A stretch of 64,000 nt of DNA, from NCBI RefSeq assembly GCF_002897035.1, contig NZ_BAUX01000006.1, forward strand, positions 177,284 to 241,283, in the 5' to 3' direction. This document shows positions 17,747 to 25,997 of the stretch, piece by piece (within the stretch, counting starts at the first letter, position 1; every line of letters begins with the position of its first letter). Position numbers and translations under genes: made by a program. The stretch is from Methylopila sp. Yamaguchi (GTDB taxonomy: Bacteria > Pseudomonadota > Alphaproteobacteria > Rhizobiales > Methylopilaceae). The notes under the pieces are model-generated. The model did not search any database and was not told the DNA's origin. It saw only the letters and a list, made by a program, of their open reading frames with translations.

Positions 17747-18157
17747 ATGACCGCCGCCCGGATCGCCGTTTCCCTTCGCCGCAGCTTTCACCACAGCCGG
17801 CTCGCCCAGATCGCGTTGATCGCGGCGCTTTGGCTCGTGGGCGAGGCGGTCGTGCGCGTTTCCGGCGCGCCGCTGCCGGGCGCGGTGGTCGGCCTGGGGC
17901 TCACGCTGCTGCTGCTCGCCACCGGCCGGCTCAGCCTGTTCAGCCTGCGCCGCGGCGCGAACTGGCTGATCGCGGAGATGCTGCTGTTCTTCGTGCCGCT
18001 CGTCGTCGCGGTCGTCGACCATCACGAACTGCTCGGCCTGCTGGGTCTGAAGATCCTGGTGGTGATCCTGGGCGGCACCGCCGCCGTCATTGGGATGACC
18101 GCCTTCACCGTCGAGCTGTGCTGCCGTCTGGGGGCGCGCCATGGACATGCGGCTTGA
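17747..18157 (+). CDS. CidA/LrgA family membrane protein
   Basis: 136 residues with four hydrophobic segments; GAPLPGAVVGLGLTLLLL and the ...AEMLLFFVPLVVAVV stretch are the family signature. CidA/LrgA proteins form holin-like or small-metabolite (pyruvate) transport complexes with the CidB/LrgB partner. I chose the ATG preceded by GGAG; a longer frame beginning 48 bases upstream has no ribosome site. The gene overlaps the LrgB homologue by 17 bp and is divergent from a LysR regulator, which supports the pair as a unit. Confidence 0.88.
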   Translation: MTAARIAVSLRRSFHHSRLAQIALIAALWLVGEAVVRVSGAPLPGAVVGLGLTLLLLATGRLSLFSLRRGANWLIAEMLLFFVPLVVAVVDHHELLGLLGLKILVVILGGTAAVIGMTAFTVELCCRLGARHGHAA

Positions 18158-18845
18158 GGCGTCGCTCGGCCAGGCGCTGCTCTGGTCGGCGGCGACGATC
18201 GGCTTCTATCTCGTCGCGAAGGCGCTCTACCGCCGCTGGCGGCTCTGGTGGCTCACGCCGCTCGCGGTGACGCCGGCGCTGGTCGTGGGGGCGGTTCTCG
18301 CGCTGCACGTGAGCTACGCCGACTACATCGGCGGCGCGGGTTGGCTGGCGGTGCTTCTCGGTCCCGTGACCGTCGCCTTCGCCGCGCCGATCTACGAGCA
18401 GCGCGGCCTGATTCGCCGGCATTGGCCGGTGCTCGCGGCCGGCATGGCCGCGGGCAGCGCGACCGCATTCCTGACCGGCTGGGGGCTCGCGACCCTGCTG
18501 GGGCTCGACGACGAGCTGAGGCTCAGTCTGCTGCCGCGCTCCATCAGCACGCCGTTCGCCATGACGGTTTCAGGCGACATCGGCGGCACGCCGGAGCTGA
18601 CGGCCCTGTTCGTGATGCTCACCGGCGTCCTCGGCGCAGCCTTGGGCGACCTCATGCTGAACCACTTGCCGATCCGTTCCGCGCTCGCGCGGGGCGCGCT
18701 GTTCGGAGTCGCCGCTCACGGCGCGGGCACGGCGCGGGCCCATGAGATCGGGCGCGAGGAGGGCTCCATCGCCGGGCTGGTGATGGTGCTGGTCGGCCTG
18801 ATGAACGTGCTGGCCGCGCCGCTCGCGGCGATGCTGCTCCGCTGA
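18141..18845 (+). CDS. CidB/LrgB family membrane protein
   Basis: 234 residues with six to seven membrane segments. The family core is plain: RHWPVLAAGMAAGSATAF, LLPRSISTPFAMTVSGDIGG and GVAAHGAGTARAHEIG. It partners the CidA-like protein encoded just upstream with overlapping frames. In other bacteria such pairs affect cell lysis, pyruvate uptake or overflow metabolism. No downstream partner follows; about 200 bp without a recognisable feature separates it from the next gene. Confidence 0.9.
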   Translation: MDMRLEASLGQALLWSAATIGFYLVAKALYRRWRLWWLTPLAVTPALVVGAVLALHVSYADYIGGAGWLAVLLGPVTVAFAAPIYEQRGLIRRHWPVLAAGMAAGSATAFLTGWGLATLLGLDDELRLSLLPRSISTPFAMTVSGDIGGTPELTALFVMLTGVLGAALGDLMLNHLPIRSALARGALFGVAAHGAGTARAHEIGREEGSIAGLVMVLVGLMNVLAAPLAAMLLR

Positions 18846-19042
18846 GAGCACGCGGACGTGCAACTCCCAAGGCCTTGGCTGGTGGCTGATCACCGCCATG
18901 TTCTCACCGCGCCTCGGGCTCTGCGCAGGAGAGCGTGGCGGCCCGCGGCGGGACGGTGTATCGCGTGGGATACGGACGCGTTCGCGCGACTCGGGGCGAA
19001 TCTGTGGCGCGCGGACGGCGCGCGTGGGACGGGGAATTGACG

Positions 19043-19414
19043 ATGCGGTTTTGCATTCAGGCGCTGCTGGCCGCGGCGCTCGTGACCGGAAGCGCGGCTG
19101 CGGCGGCGGCGCAGAGCACCCCGGCGCTGTACGCCCAGACGGAGCAGACGCTGCGCGCCAAGCTGAAGTCGGCTTACGCCGGACAGCCGGCCCGCTTCGG
19201 CTTCGAGAACTTCCGCCGCCGCAGTAACGGCAAGGACGAGGCGGTCTGCGGCCAGGCGACGATTTATCTCGGCCGCGACAAGCCGAGCCTCGTGCGCTTC
19301 GTCTACCGCTACAACGCCGGCGACGCGGCGATCGAGACCCTGGGCGCCGAGGACACGCGGACCGTTCAGGCGCTTTGGACGCCGCTCTGCCTGCGCGGCC
19401 GCCCGATCGAGTGA
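19043..19414 (+). CDS. Small secreted protein of unknown function
   Basis: 123 residues with a clear signal peptide (MRFCIQALLAAALVTGSAAAAAAQ). The mature part is about 98 residues, with two cysteines (in AVCGQATIYL and TPLCLRG) that could form a disulfide. The start at MRFC has GGGGA upstream; longer frames add an Arg-rich stretch. I do not recognise the family. Its stop overlaps the GTG start of folA (GTGA), so DHFR translation may depend on this gene, an unusual partner. Confidence 0.65.
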   Translation: MRFCIQALLAAALVTGSAAAAAAQSTPALYAQTEQTLRAKLKSAYAGQPARFGFENFRRRSNGKDEAVCGQATIYLGRDKPSLVRFVYRYNAGDAAIETLGAEDTRTVQALWTPLCLRGRPIE

Positions 19415-19938
19415 GCGTCCCTCTCGTCATCCTCGCGGCCGTGGCGCGCAATCGCGTCATCGGCCGCGACAACGACATGCCCTGGCGGCTGTCGAGCGAC
19501 CTGAAGCGCTTCAAGGAGGTCACGATGGGCAAGCCGCTCATCGTCGGCCGCCGCAACCACGCCGCCATCGGCCGGGCGCTGCCGGGGCGCGAGACCATCG
19601 TGCTGACCCGCGACCGCAAGTTCCGGGAGGGTGGCGTCCACGTGGCGCACGACCTCAAGGACGCGCTCGGGCTGGCGGAGGCGCTCGCCGAGGAGATGGG
19701 CGCCGACGAGATCATCAGCGCCGGGGGCGGCGAGATCTACGCGCTGACCATTCCGCTGGCGCAGCGCATGCGGCTGACCGAAATCGACGCCGAGCCTGAA
19801 GGCGACGTGCTGTTTCCGGAGTACAATCCCGCGGAATGGCGGGAGACGTTCCGCGAGGCCCATCCGGCCGGCGGTCGCGACGACCATGCCTTCGTGTTTC
19901 GCGACCTCGTGCGCGAGCGCGGGCTGAAACGCTTGTGA
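19411..19938 (+). CDS. folA: Dihydrofolate reductase
   Basis: 175 residues from a GTG that overlaps the preceding stop. Landmarks: AVARNRVIGRDNDMPWRLSSDLKRFK, where the Asp of SSDL is the catalytic acid; GKPLIVGRRNHAAIGRALPGRETIVLTR; and ISAGGGEIYALTIPLAQRMRLTEI. The MGR-x-T-W/F cofactor motif reads VGRRNHAA, so the usual Thr and aromatic residue are replaced. thyA, often just upstream of folA in related genomes, is absent here. An exact sigma70-like promoter downstream separates folA from hflKC. Confidence 0.92.
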   Translation: MSVPLVILAAVARNRVIGRDNDMPWRLSSDLKRFKEVTMGKPLIVGRRNHAAIGRALPGRETIVLTRDRKFREGGVHVAHDLKDALGLAEALAEEMGADEIISAGGGEIYALTIPLAQRMRLTEIDAEPEGDVLFPEYNPAEWRETFREAHPAGGRDDHAFVFRDLVRERGLKRL

Positions 19939-20012
19939 TCGAGGCGACCCGCTTTCGCCATTGACGGCCGATCACGCGCACGCCACCTGCGGAGCGCTTG
20001 AATCCCTTCGCG

Positions 20013-20041
20013 TTGAACGCGGGAAAGCCGTCGCCTATAAG
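20013..20041 (+). promoter_or_regulatory. Sigma70-type promoter of the hflK operon
   Basis: TTGAAC, a 17-base spacer and TATAAG match the housekeeping consensus. The predicted start of transcription is near 20048, leaving about 50 nt before the hflK ATG, which has AAGGAG six bases upstream. Confidence 0.6.
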
Positions 20042-20096
20042 CGGCGCGTGACATCGAACGGCGCGGGTTCCCGTCCGTCATCCTGAAGGAGCATCG

Positions 20097-21383
20097 ATGC
20101 CCTGGAGCAACCAGAGTGGCGGCGGCGGAGGCGGCGGCCCTTGGGGAAGCAAGCCCGGCGGGCCTTGGGGACAAGGTCCCCAGCAGCAGGGCCCCACGCC
20201 GCCGAATCTCGACGAACTGATCCGCCGCGGGCAGGACCGTCTGCGTACCGTCCTGCCGGGCGGCGGCGGCGGATCGCGCGGCGTGCTGGTGCTGGCCGTG
20301 GTGGCGGTGGTGGCCTGGGCGCTCTCAGGGTTCTACCGCGTCGAAGCCGACGAGGAAGGCATCGTGCTGCGCTTCGGCGCCTACAACCGGACCACTCAGC
20401 CCGGCCTCAACTTCCATCTGCCCTATCCCATCGAGACGGTGCTGACGCCCAAGGTCACGACGCAGAACTCGATCGAGGTCGGCATGCGGACCAACGTCGG
20501 TCGGAGCACCGCGGTCTCCTCCCGCGAGGTGCCGCAGGAAAGCCTGATGCTGACCGGCGACGAGAACATCGTCGACGTGAATTTCTCGGTGGTGTGGATG
20601 ATCAAGCCCGCCGACGTCAGCAGCGGCCGCCCGAGCGGCGCGGCGGACTATCTGTTCAATCTCCAGAACCCCGAAGGCACGATCAAGGCGGTGGCCGAGA
20701 GCGCCATGCGCGAGGTGGTCGGCCGTTCGAAGCTTCAGCAGATCCTGACCGAAGGCACGCCCGAGACGGAAGCCGCGAGCGTGCCGACCACGGCTCCGGG
20801 AGCTCCTCCGATCGAGCCGGTGCGGCCGAGGGAAGAGGTCCAGTCGGCCGCCGTCACAGCGGCGGCGGTCCGCGAACTCATGCAGAAGGCGCTCGACGGT
20901 TACGACTCGGGCGTCGAAATCGCTCAGGTCCAGCTGCAGAAGATCGCTCCTCCCGGCGACGTCATCGAGGCGTTCCGTGAGGTGCAGGCGGCGCAGGCGG
21001 ATCGCATCCGCCTGACCAACGAGGCGCAGGCCTACGCCAACCGCGTCGTCCCCGAAGCCCGTGGCCGCGCGGCCCAGACCATCCAGGCGGCCGAGGGCTA
21101 CAAGGCCGCCGTCGTCGCCGACGCGCAGGGACAGGCGTCGCGCTTCAGTCAGGTCGCGGCGGTCTATCGGACGGCGCCGGACATCACGCGCGAGCGGCTG
21201 TTCCTCGAGACGATGGAGCGGGTGATCGGGGGCGTCGACAAGGTCATCATCGATCCGAAGGCGTCCGGGCAGGGCGTGGTGCCCTTCCTTCCGCTCGATC
21301 AGTTGCAGGGCGCCGCCCAGCAGCAGAGCCAGCAACAGCGCCAGGCGCCGCGCGCGACCGTCGGCACGGGAGCGGGCCAATGA
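20097..21383 (+). CDS. hflK: FtsH protease modulator HflK
   Basis: 428 residues. The Gly/Pro/Gln-rich cytoplasmic N-terminus is typical, one membrane segment follows (LVLAVVAVVAWALSGFY, about 62-79), then the SPFH/band 7 domain beginning VEADEEGIVLRFGAYNRTTQPGLNFHLPYPIE. HflK with HflC encloses FtsH and limits its action on membrane proteins. Compared with the standard family pattern there is a Pro/Thr-rich insertion around residues 220-250 (TEAASVPTTAPGAPPIEPV) inside the SPFH domain. The stop overlaps hflC by ATGA. Confidence 0.95.
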   Translation: MPWSNQSGGGGGGGPWGSKPGGPWGQGPQQQGPTPPNLDELIRRGQDRLRTVLPGGGGGSRGVLVLAVVAVVAWALSGFYRVEADEEGIVLRFGAYNRTTQPGLNFHLPYPIETVLTPKVTTQNSIEVGMRTNVGRSTAVSSREVPQESLMLTGDENIVDVNFSVVWMIKPADVSSGRPSGAADYLFNLQNPEGTIKAVAESAMREVVGRSKLQQILTEGTPETEAASVPTTAPGAPPIEPVRPREEVQSAAVTAAAVRELMQKALDGYDSGVEIAQVQLQKIAPPGDVIEAFREVQAAQADRIRLTNEAQAYANRVVPEARGRAAQTIQAAEGYKAAVVADAQGQASRFSQVAAVYRTAPDITRERLFLETMERVIGGVDKVIIDPKASGQGVVPFLPLDQLQGAAQQQSQQQRQAPRATVGTGAGQ

Positions 21384-22285
21384 ACCGCAACATCCTCGGC
21401 GGTTTCGTCGCCGCCATCGTCGTGTTCGCGCTCGTCGCGGCGTACAGCTCCCTCTACGTCGTGACGCAGACCGAGCAGGTCATCGTGCTTCGGTTCGGGC
21501 AGCCGGTCGACACCGTCACCCAGCCGGGCCTGCACGCCAAGCTGCCGTTCATCGAGAGCGTGACCCGCATCGACAAGCGGATCCTGGACCTCGACATGCC
21601 CGAGCGCGAAGCGACGGCGAACGATCAGAAGCGCCTCGTCGTCGACGCGTTCTCGCGCTACAGGATCATCAACCCGCTGGTGTTCCGTCAGGCGGTGTCG
21701 GCCTCCGTCGAGCAGGCGAACACCCGCCTCACAAACGTGTTGAACGACGCGCTGCTCGAGGCGATCCGTTCGAACAGCTTCCAGCAGATCGTCCGCGACC
21801 GGCGCGACCAGATCATGGCTCGCATCCGGGACCAGGCGAACCGCGAGGCCGCTCGCTTCGGTGTCCAGATCGTCGACGTCCGGATTCGGCGCGCCGACCT
21901 GCCGGAGCAGAACTCCAAAGCGGTGTTCGAGCGGATGCGCTCCGAACGCGCGCAAGAGGCGGCGCAGATCCGCGCGCGCGGAGCCGAGCAGGCGCAGGGC
22001 ATCCGCGCGCGTTCGGATCGCGACGCGCAGGTCATCGTGGCGGAAGCGAACCGCGACGCGGAGATTACGCGTGGCCAAGGTGAAGCCGAGAAGACCAAGC
22101 TCCTTGCCGACGCCTACGGCGGCCAGCAGGATTTCTTCGCCTTCTACCGCTCGATGCAAGCCTATGAGGCGAGCATGAAAACGGGGACCCGGATGGTGCT
22201 GGCGCCGGACAGCGAATTCTTCCGCTTCTTCCAGCGTCCTTCGGGCCTACCTGCGGCTCCGGCCGCCCCCGCCCAGGCGCAATGA
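21380..22285 (+). CDS. hflC: FtsH protease modulator HflC
   Basis: 301 residues: an N-terminal membrane anchor (GFVAAIVVFALVAAYSSLYVV), then the SPFH domain with TEQVIVLRFGQPVDTVTQPGLHAKLPFIESV and the long helical part RGAEQAQGIRARSDRDAQVIVAEANRDAE. It forms the alternating HflK/HflC cage around FtsH. Translation is coupled to hflK upstream and to the DUF2065 gene downstream, both by ATGA overlaps. Confidence 0.95.
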   Translation: MNRNILGGFVAAIVVFALVAAYSSLYVVTQTEQVIVLRFGQPVDTVTQPGLHAKLPFIESVTRIDKRILDLDMPEREATANDQKRLVVDAFSRYRIINPLVFRQAVSASVEQANTRLTNVLNDALLEAIRSNSFQQIVRDRRDQIMARIRDQANREAARFGVQIVDVRIRRADLPEQNSKAVFERMRSERAQEAAQIRARGAEQAQGIRARSDRDAQVIVAEANRDAEITRGQGEAEKTKLLADAYGGQQDFFAFYRSMQAYEASMKTGTRMVLAPDSEFFRFFQRPSGLPAAPAAPAQAQ

Positions 22286-22467
22286 CCGACCTGTTGGCCG
22301 CCCTCGGTCTCGTGCTCGCGATCGAGGGCGTGCTTTTCGCCGGGTTTCCCGGTGCCGCGAAAAGGGCGAGCGCGAACGTGGTCGCGACGCCCGAAGGCGT
22401 ATTGAGGACGATCGGCCTGTTTTCGGCCCTCGTCGGCGTGATCCTCGTCTGGCTCGTACGAGGCTGA
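22282..22467 (+). CDS. DUF2065 family small membrane protein
   Basis: 61 residues with two membrane helices (LLAALGLVLAIEGVLFAGF and IGLFSALVGVILVWLV) joined by a short polar loop. This is the DUF2065 (YjeT-like) family, which commonly follows hflC in proteobacteria. Its function is not known; the overlap with hflC suggests a role with the HflKC-FtsH complex or degP, which follows 124 bp later. Confidence 0.88.
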   Translation: MTDLLAALGLVLAIEGVLFAGFPGAAKRASANVVATPEGVLRTIGLFSALVGVILVWLVRG

Positions 22468-22591
22468 AGAGCGCCAGGCAGGTCTAAGGCGCCCCGGCCC
22501 CGTCCTCTTTTCGCCTTTTCGTCGTCGTGTAGAGTGGCGGCCGAAATCGGACGCGCCCCCGCCCGCGTCCAACCAGCTTTGAGGAGACGTC

Positions 22592-24079
22592 ATGAGCGAG
22601 CCAGCCGTCCGCAAGGCGATCCGCGCCCGCCGCGCGCTCGCCTTCGCCCTCGCCGCCGCGACCGCGGTCTCGCCGATGGCGCTCGCGCCCGCCCAAGCCC
22701 GGCCGGCGCCCGACAGCTTCGCCGACCTCGCCGAAGGCCTGCTCGACTCGGTGGTGAACATCTCCACCTCGCAGAACGCCCCGGCCCAGAAGGAAGTGAC
22801 CCCGCCGAAGGCGCCCGAGGGCTCGCCGTTCGAGGAGTTCTTCGACGAATTCTTCAACAAGCGGAACGGCCAGGGCGGCCCGCAGCAGCGGCAGCGCAAG
22901 CAGAGCTCGCTCGGCTCCGGCTTCGTGGTCGACGCCAGCGGGATCGTCGTCACCAACAATCACGTCATCGACGGCGCTGACGAGATCGTCGTGAACTTCC
23001 CCGACGGCACCAAGCTGACCGCCGAGCTCGTAGGCAAGGACGCCAAGACCGACATCGCAGTCCTGCGGGTGAAGCCCACGAAGCCGCTGAAGGCGGTGAA
23101 GTTCGGCGACGCGCAGAAGCTCAGGGTCGGGGACTGGGTGCTCGCGATCGGCAACCCGTTCGGTCTGGGCGGCTCGGTCTCGGCCGGCATCGTGTCGGCG
23201 CGCGACCGGAACATCAATTCCGGCCCCTACGACAACTTCATCCAGACCGACGCCGCCATCAACCGCGGCAACTCCGGCGGACCGCTGTTCAACATGAACG
23301 GCGAGGTCGTCGGCATCAACACGGCGATCATCTCGCCGTCCGGCGGCTCGATCGGCATCGGCTTCTCCGTCCCGGCGAACACCGCCCAGCCGGTGGTCGA
23401 TCAGATCCTCAAGTTTGGCGAAACGCGCCGCGGCTGGATCGGCGTCCGCATCCAGCAGGTCACCGACGACATCGCCGAAAGCCTCGGCGTTTCGGGCGCC
23501 GAGAAGGGCGCGCTGATCGCCGGCGTCAACGACGACGGCCCCGCCGCAAAGGGAGGGATCGAAGTCGGCGACGTGGTGCTGAAGTTCGACGGCAAGAGCG
23601 TGCGCGACATGCGCGATCTGCCGCGGATCGTCGCCGACACCCCGATCGATCGCGAGGTCGAGGTGGTGCTGCTGCGCAAGGGCAAGCAGGAGACCCGCAA
23701 GATCACCGTGGGTCGGCTGGAGGAGGCCGAGCCGAAGAACGCCGCGCTGAAGCCCCCGACTGCGGCCGAAGAGCCGAAGACCGGCGCAGCGCTCGGCCTG
23801 CGGTTCTCGTCGGTTACGGATGAGCTGAAGACCAAGTTCCAGCTGAAGCCGGACGCCAAGGGCGTGGTCGTCACCGGCGTCGACGAGGGCTCGAACGCTC
23901 AGGAGAAGAACATCCAGCCCGGCGACCTGCTGATCGAGGTGGCGCAGGAGACGGTGCAGACGCCCTCCGACGTCGCCGCGCGCATCGATGCGCTGAAGAA
24001 GGACGGCAAGAAGACCGCGTTGCTTCTGCTCTCGAATCGCCAGGGCGACGTCCGGTTCGTGGCGGTGTCGATCGACTGA
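22592..24079 (+). CDS. degP: DegP/Do family periplasmic serine protease
   Basis: 495 residues with a signal peptide (ALAFALAAATAVSPMALAPAQA), a trypsin-like domain and two PDZ domains. The triad is His124 (VTNNHVIDG), Asp154 (KTDIAVLRV) and Ser228 (NRGNSGGPLF). The Q/R-rich linker before the protease domain is the LA loop. PDZ1 starts around 280 (RRGWIGVRIQQV) and PDZ2 around 400. It degrades and refolds damaged envelope proteins. It follows the hflKC operon, as in many related genomes. The ATG has GAGGAG eight bases upstream. Confidence 0.95.
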   Translation: MSEPAVRKAIRARRALAFALAAATAVSPMALAPAQARPAPDSFADLAEGLLDSVVNISTSQNAPAQKEVTPPKAPEGSPFEEFFDEFFNKRNGQGGPQQRQRKQSSLGSGFVVDASGIVVTNNHVIDGADEIVVNFPDGTKLTAELVGKDAKTDIAVLRVKPTKPLKAVKFGDAQKLRVGDWVLAIGNPFGLGGSVSAGIVSARDRNINSGPYDNFIQTDAAINRGNSGGPLFNMNGEVVGINTAIISPSGGSIGIGFSVPANTAQPVVDQILKFGETRRGWIGVRIQQVTDDIAESLGVSGAEKGALIAGVNDDGPAAKGGIEVGDVVLKFDGKSVRDMRDLPRIVADTPIDREVEVVLLRKGKQETRKITVGRLEEAEPKNAALKPPTAAEEPKTGAALGLRFSSVTDELKTKFQLKPDAKGVVVTGVDEGSNAQEKNIQPGDLLIEVAQETVQTPSDVAARIDALKKDGKKTALLLLSNRQGDVRFVAVSID

Positions 24080-24106
24080 GCGCCGCCGTCCGACGGGGCG
24101 GAGAGG

Positions 24107-24769
24107 TTAGAGCTTCACCGCCTCGTTGAGTCGTCCGAGTTCGGCTTCGATCAGCTTCATCACGCCTTCGCTGGTGGTCGCAAGCGCGTTCATCTCCTGA
24201 GCGACCACGTTGAAGCCCACGCCGTGCTCGGCGGCGCGCGCCGCCTCTATGCGCGCGTTCAGCGCCAGCAGGCGCAGGGTCTTCAGCGTCTTGAAGATTT
24301 GCGCGATCGAGCCGTTCATCGCCTTCACGGAGGCGCGGCCGCTGTCGAGCTTTTCGGCCAGGCGCGTGAGTCGGCTGGACTCCAGGATGATGCCGTCGAG
24401 ATACTGCGGCGTGCCGGTGACGGGATCGGGATCGCACGCGCCTCCGGTCTCGTGGACATAGCGCCAGCCGCCGTCCGGGGCCTTGAGGCGGTAGGCGACC
24501 TGCCACCGGCCTCCGGTCTCGAGCGCTTTGGCCACGGCGTCGTTGACGCTCTGGATGTCTTCGGGATGGATCAGCGCGCTGAACGACTTCCGCTGGCGCA
24601 CGAACGCGTCGCCGTCCTCTCCGGTCAGGGCCTGGAAGCCCGACGACACCCACACCATCGCGTAGTCGTCGCGATTGAGGCCGCGATAGAGGAAGCCGTC
24701 GATGCGGCTGCCGATGCTTTCCGTGTAGTCCGCGAGATCGATGACCGCCGCGCCGCGCACGCTCGACAT
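24107..24769 (-). CDS. PAS-domain protein with a shortened chemoreceptor signalling tip
   Basis: 220 residues, no membrane segment. Residues 1-130 form a PAS fold (MVWVSSGFQALTGEDGDAFV, HPEDIQSVNDAVAKAL, then APDGGWRYVHETGG). The remainder is a short helical hairpin, LRLLALNARIEAARAAEHGVG followed by FNVVAQEMNALA, which is the most conserved part of methyl-accepting chemotaxis proteins but without the long coiled coils and methylation helices. It may bind CheW/CheA-like partners as a miniature cytoplasmic receptor, or be a relic. No che genes are near. It converges on degP. Confidence 0.75.
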   Translation of the reverse strand: MSSVRGAAVIDLADYTESIGSRIDGFLYRGLNRDDYAMVWVSSGFQALTGEDGDAFVRQRKSFSALIHPEDIQSVNDAVAKALETGGRWQVAYRLKAPDGGWRYVHETGGACDPDPVTGTPQYLDGIILESSRLTRLAEKLDSGRASVKAMNGSIAQIFKTLKTLRLLALNARIEAARAAEHGVGFNVVAQEMNALATTSEGVMKLIEAELGRLNEAVKL

Positions 24770-24989
24770 GGGAAGACCTTGGTCCAGAGCCGGGTCGAAC
24801 GCGCCGCCCGCACGTCCGATCGTGGCGATTGGATCGTCACAGGCTTAACGAGACGTTTCGCGGGGCGAAAAATCGTTGCGCGGCACGGGGATGCGCCGAA
24901 AACGCCTTTCCGTTGGGCGCCGACATCGGCGGATCTGGGCTGCGGACTGATGACGACCGCGGAATTTGCTTAGCCGGCAGGCAAACGCG

Positions 24990-25886
24990 TCAGCCTGAGA
25001 CGATCTCATCGGACGTGTAGCCCTGTAGATAGAGCAGGGCGCTGAGATCGCCGTGATCGATTCGCACGTGAGCCGCTTCTGCGACCGCAGGTTTCGCGTG
25101 GTAGGCCACTCCGAGCCCGGCCCCGCCCAGCATCGCGAGATCGTTCGCTCCGTCGCCCACCGCCAGCGTGTCCGTGCGATCCAGGCCCTTCGCTTTGATC
25201 AAGTCGTTCAGCGCGGCGAGCTTCGCGTCCCGGCCGAGGATCGGCTCCACCACCCGGCCCGCCAGCAGGTCCGCTTCCACCTCAAGCACGTTCGCGCGGT
25301 TCTCGTCGAAGCCGAGCTTCGCGGCCACGGCTTCGGTGAAGGCGGTGAACCCGCCCGAGACGAGCGCCGCGTAGGCGCCGTTCGCGCGCATGGTGGCGAC
25401 GAGGGCGAGGCCGCCGGGCGTCAAAGTGATGCGTTGGTCCAGCACGTCGGCGATGGTCTCCGCGGCGGGCAGGCCCTTGAGCAGCGCGACTCGCTCGCGG
25501 AGCGCCGGCTCGAACTCGATCTCGCCGCGCATCGCCCGCTCGGTGATCGCGGCGACCTTGTCCTTCAGACCTAGCCCCGCGGCGAGTTCGTCCAGGCACT
25601 CCTGCTCGATCATGGTCGAATCCATGTCGGCGATGAGCAGGCGCTTGCGGCGGCCCTCGACCGCGACGACGGCGACGTCGACCGGAGCGCGTTCAATCGC
25701 GCCGAGAAGGCGACGGCGGAGCGCGCGGCGATCGCTCTCGCCCTCCACGATGAACTCGGCCGCGACGCCGCCGTCGAGCATCCGCACTTCGGCGCCTTGG
25801 ACGACCTGCGCCGCCTTCATAACGAGCGCGGCGTCGACCACGGGCTCGTTCGGGTTGGCGATCAGCACGGCGGCGAGGGCGGACAT
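24990..25886 (-). CDS. serB: Phosphoserine phosphatase
   Basis: 298 residues. Catalytic HAD motifs: LLIADMDSTMIEQECLDELA (nucleophile and acid Asp of DMDST), then ALVSGGFTAFTEAVAAKLGF, KAKGLDRTDTLAVGDGANDL with GDGANDLAML for Mg2+. The N-terminal ~85 residues form the ACT-like regulatory part seen in alphaproteobacterial SerB. It makes serine in the last step of the phosphorylated pathway; in serine-cycle methylotrophs serine is also a C1 acceptor product. The start is the ATG of MSALAAV; a longer frame adds an Arg-rich stub. Divergent from miaA with about 110 bp between them. Confidence 0.94.
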   Translation of the reverse strand: MSALAAVLIANPNEPVVDAALVMKAAQVVQGAEVRMLDGGVAAEFIVEGESDRRALRRRLLGAIERAPVDVAVVAVEGRRKRLLIADMDSTMIEQECLDELAAGLGLKDKVAAITERAMRGEIEFEPALRERVALLKGLPAAETIADVLDQRITLTPGGLALVATMRANGAYAALVSGGFTAFTEAVAAKLGFDENRANVLEVEADLLAGRVVEPILGRDAKLAALNDLIKAKGLDRTDTLAVGDGANDLAMLGGAGLGVAYHAKPAVAEAAHVRIDHGDLSALLYLQGYTSDEIVSG

Positions 25887-25997
25887 GGACACTCCGGCGG
25901 AGAAGGAACGTGGCGGGCGCAATCCTCGTGTCTATAACGACCGCGCGGCGCGCAGGGAAACGGACGGCGCGCAGGTGAGGGCGATGAGACAGGATCC

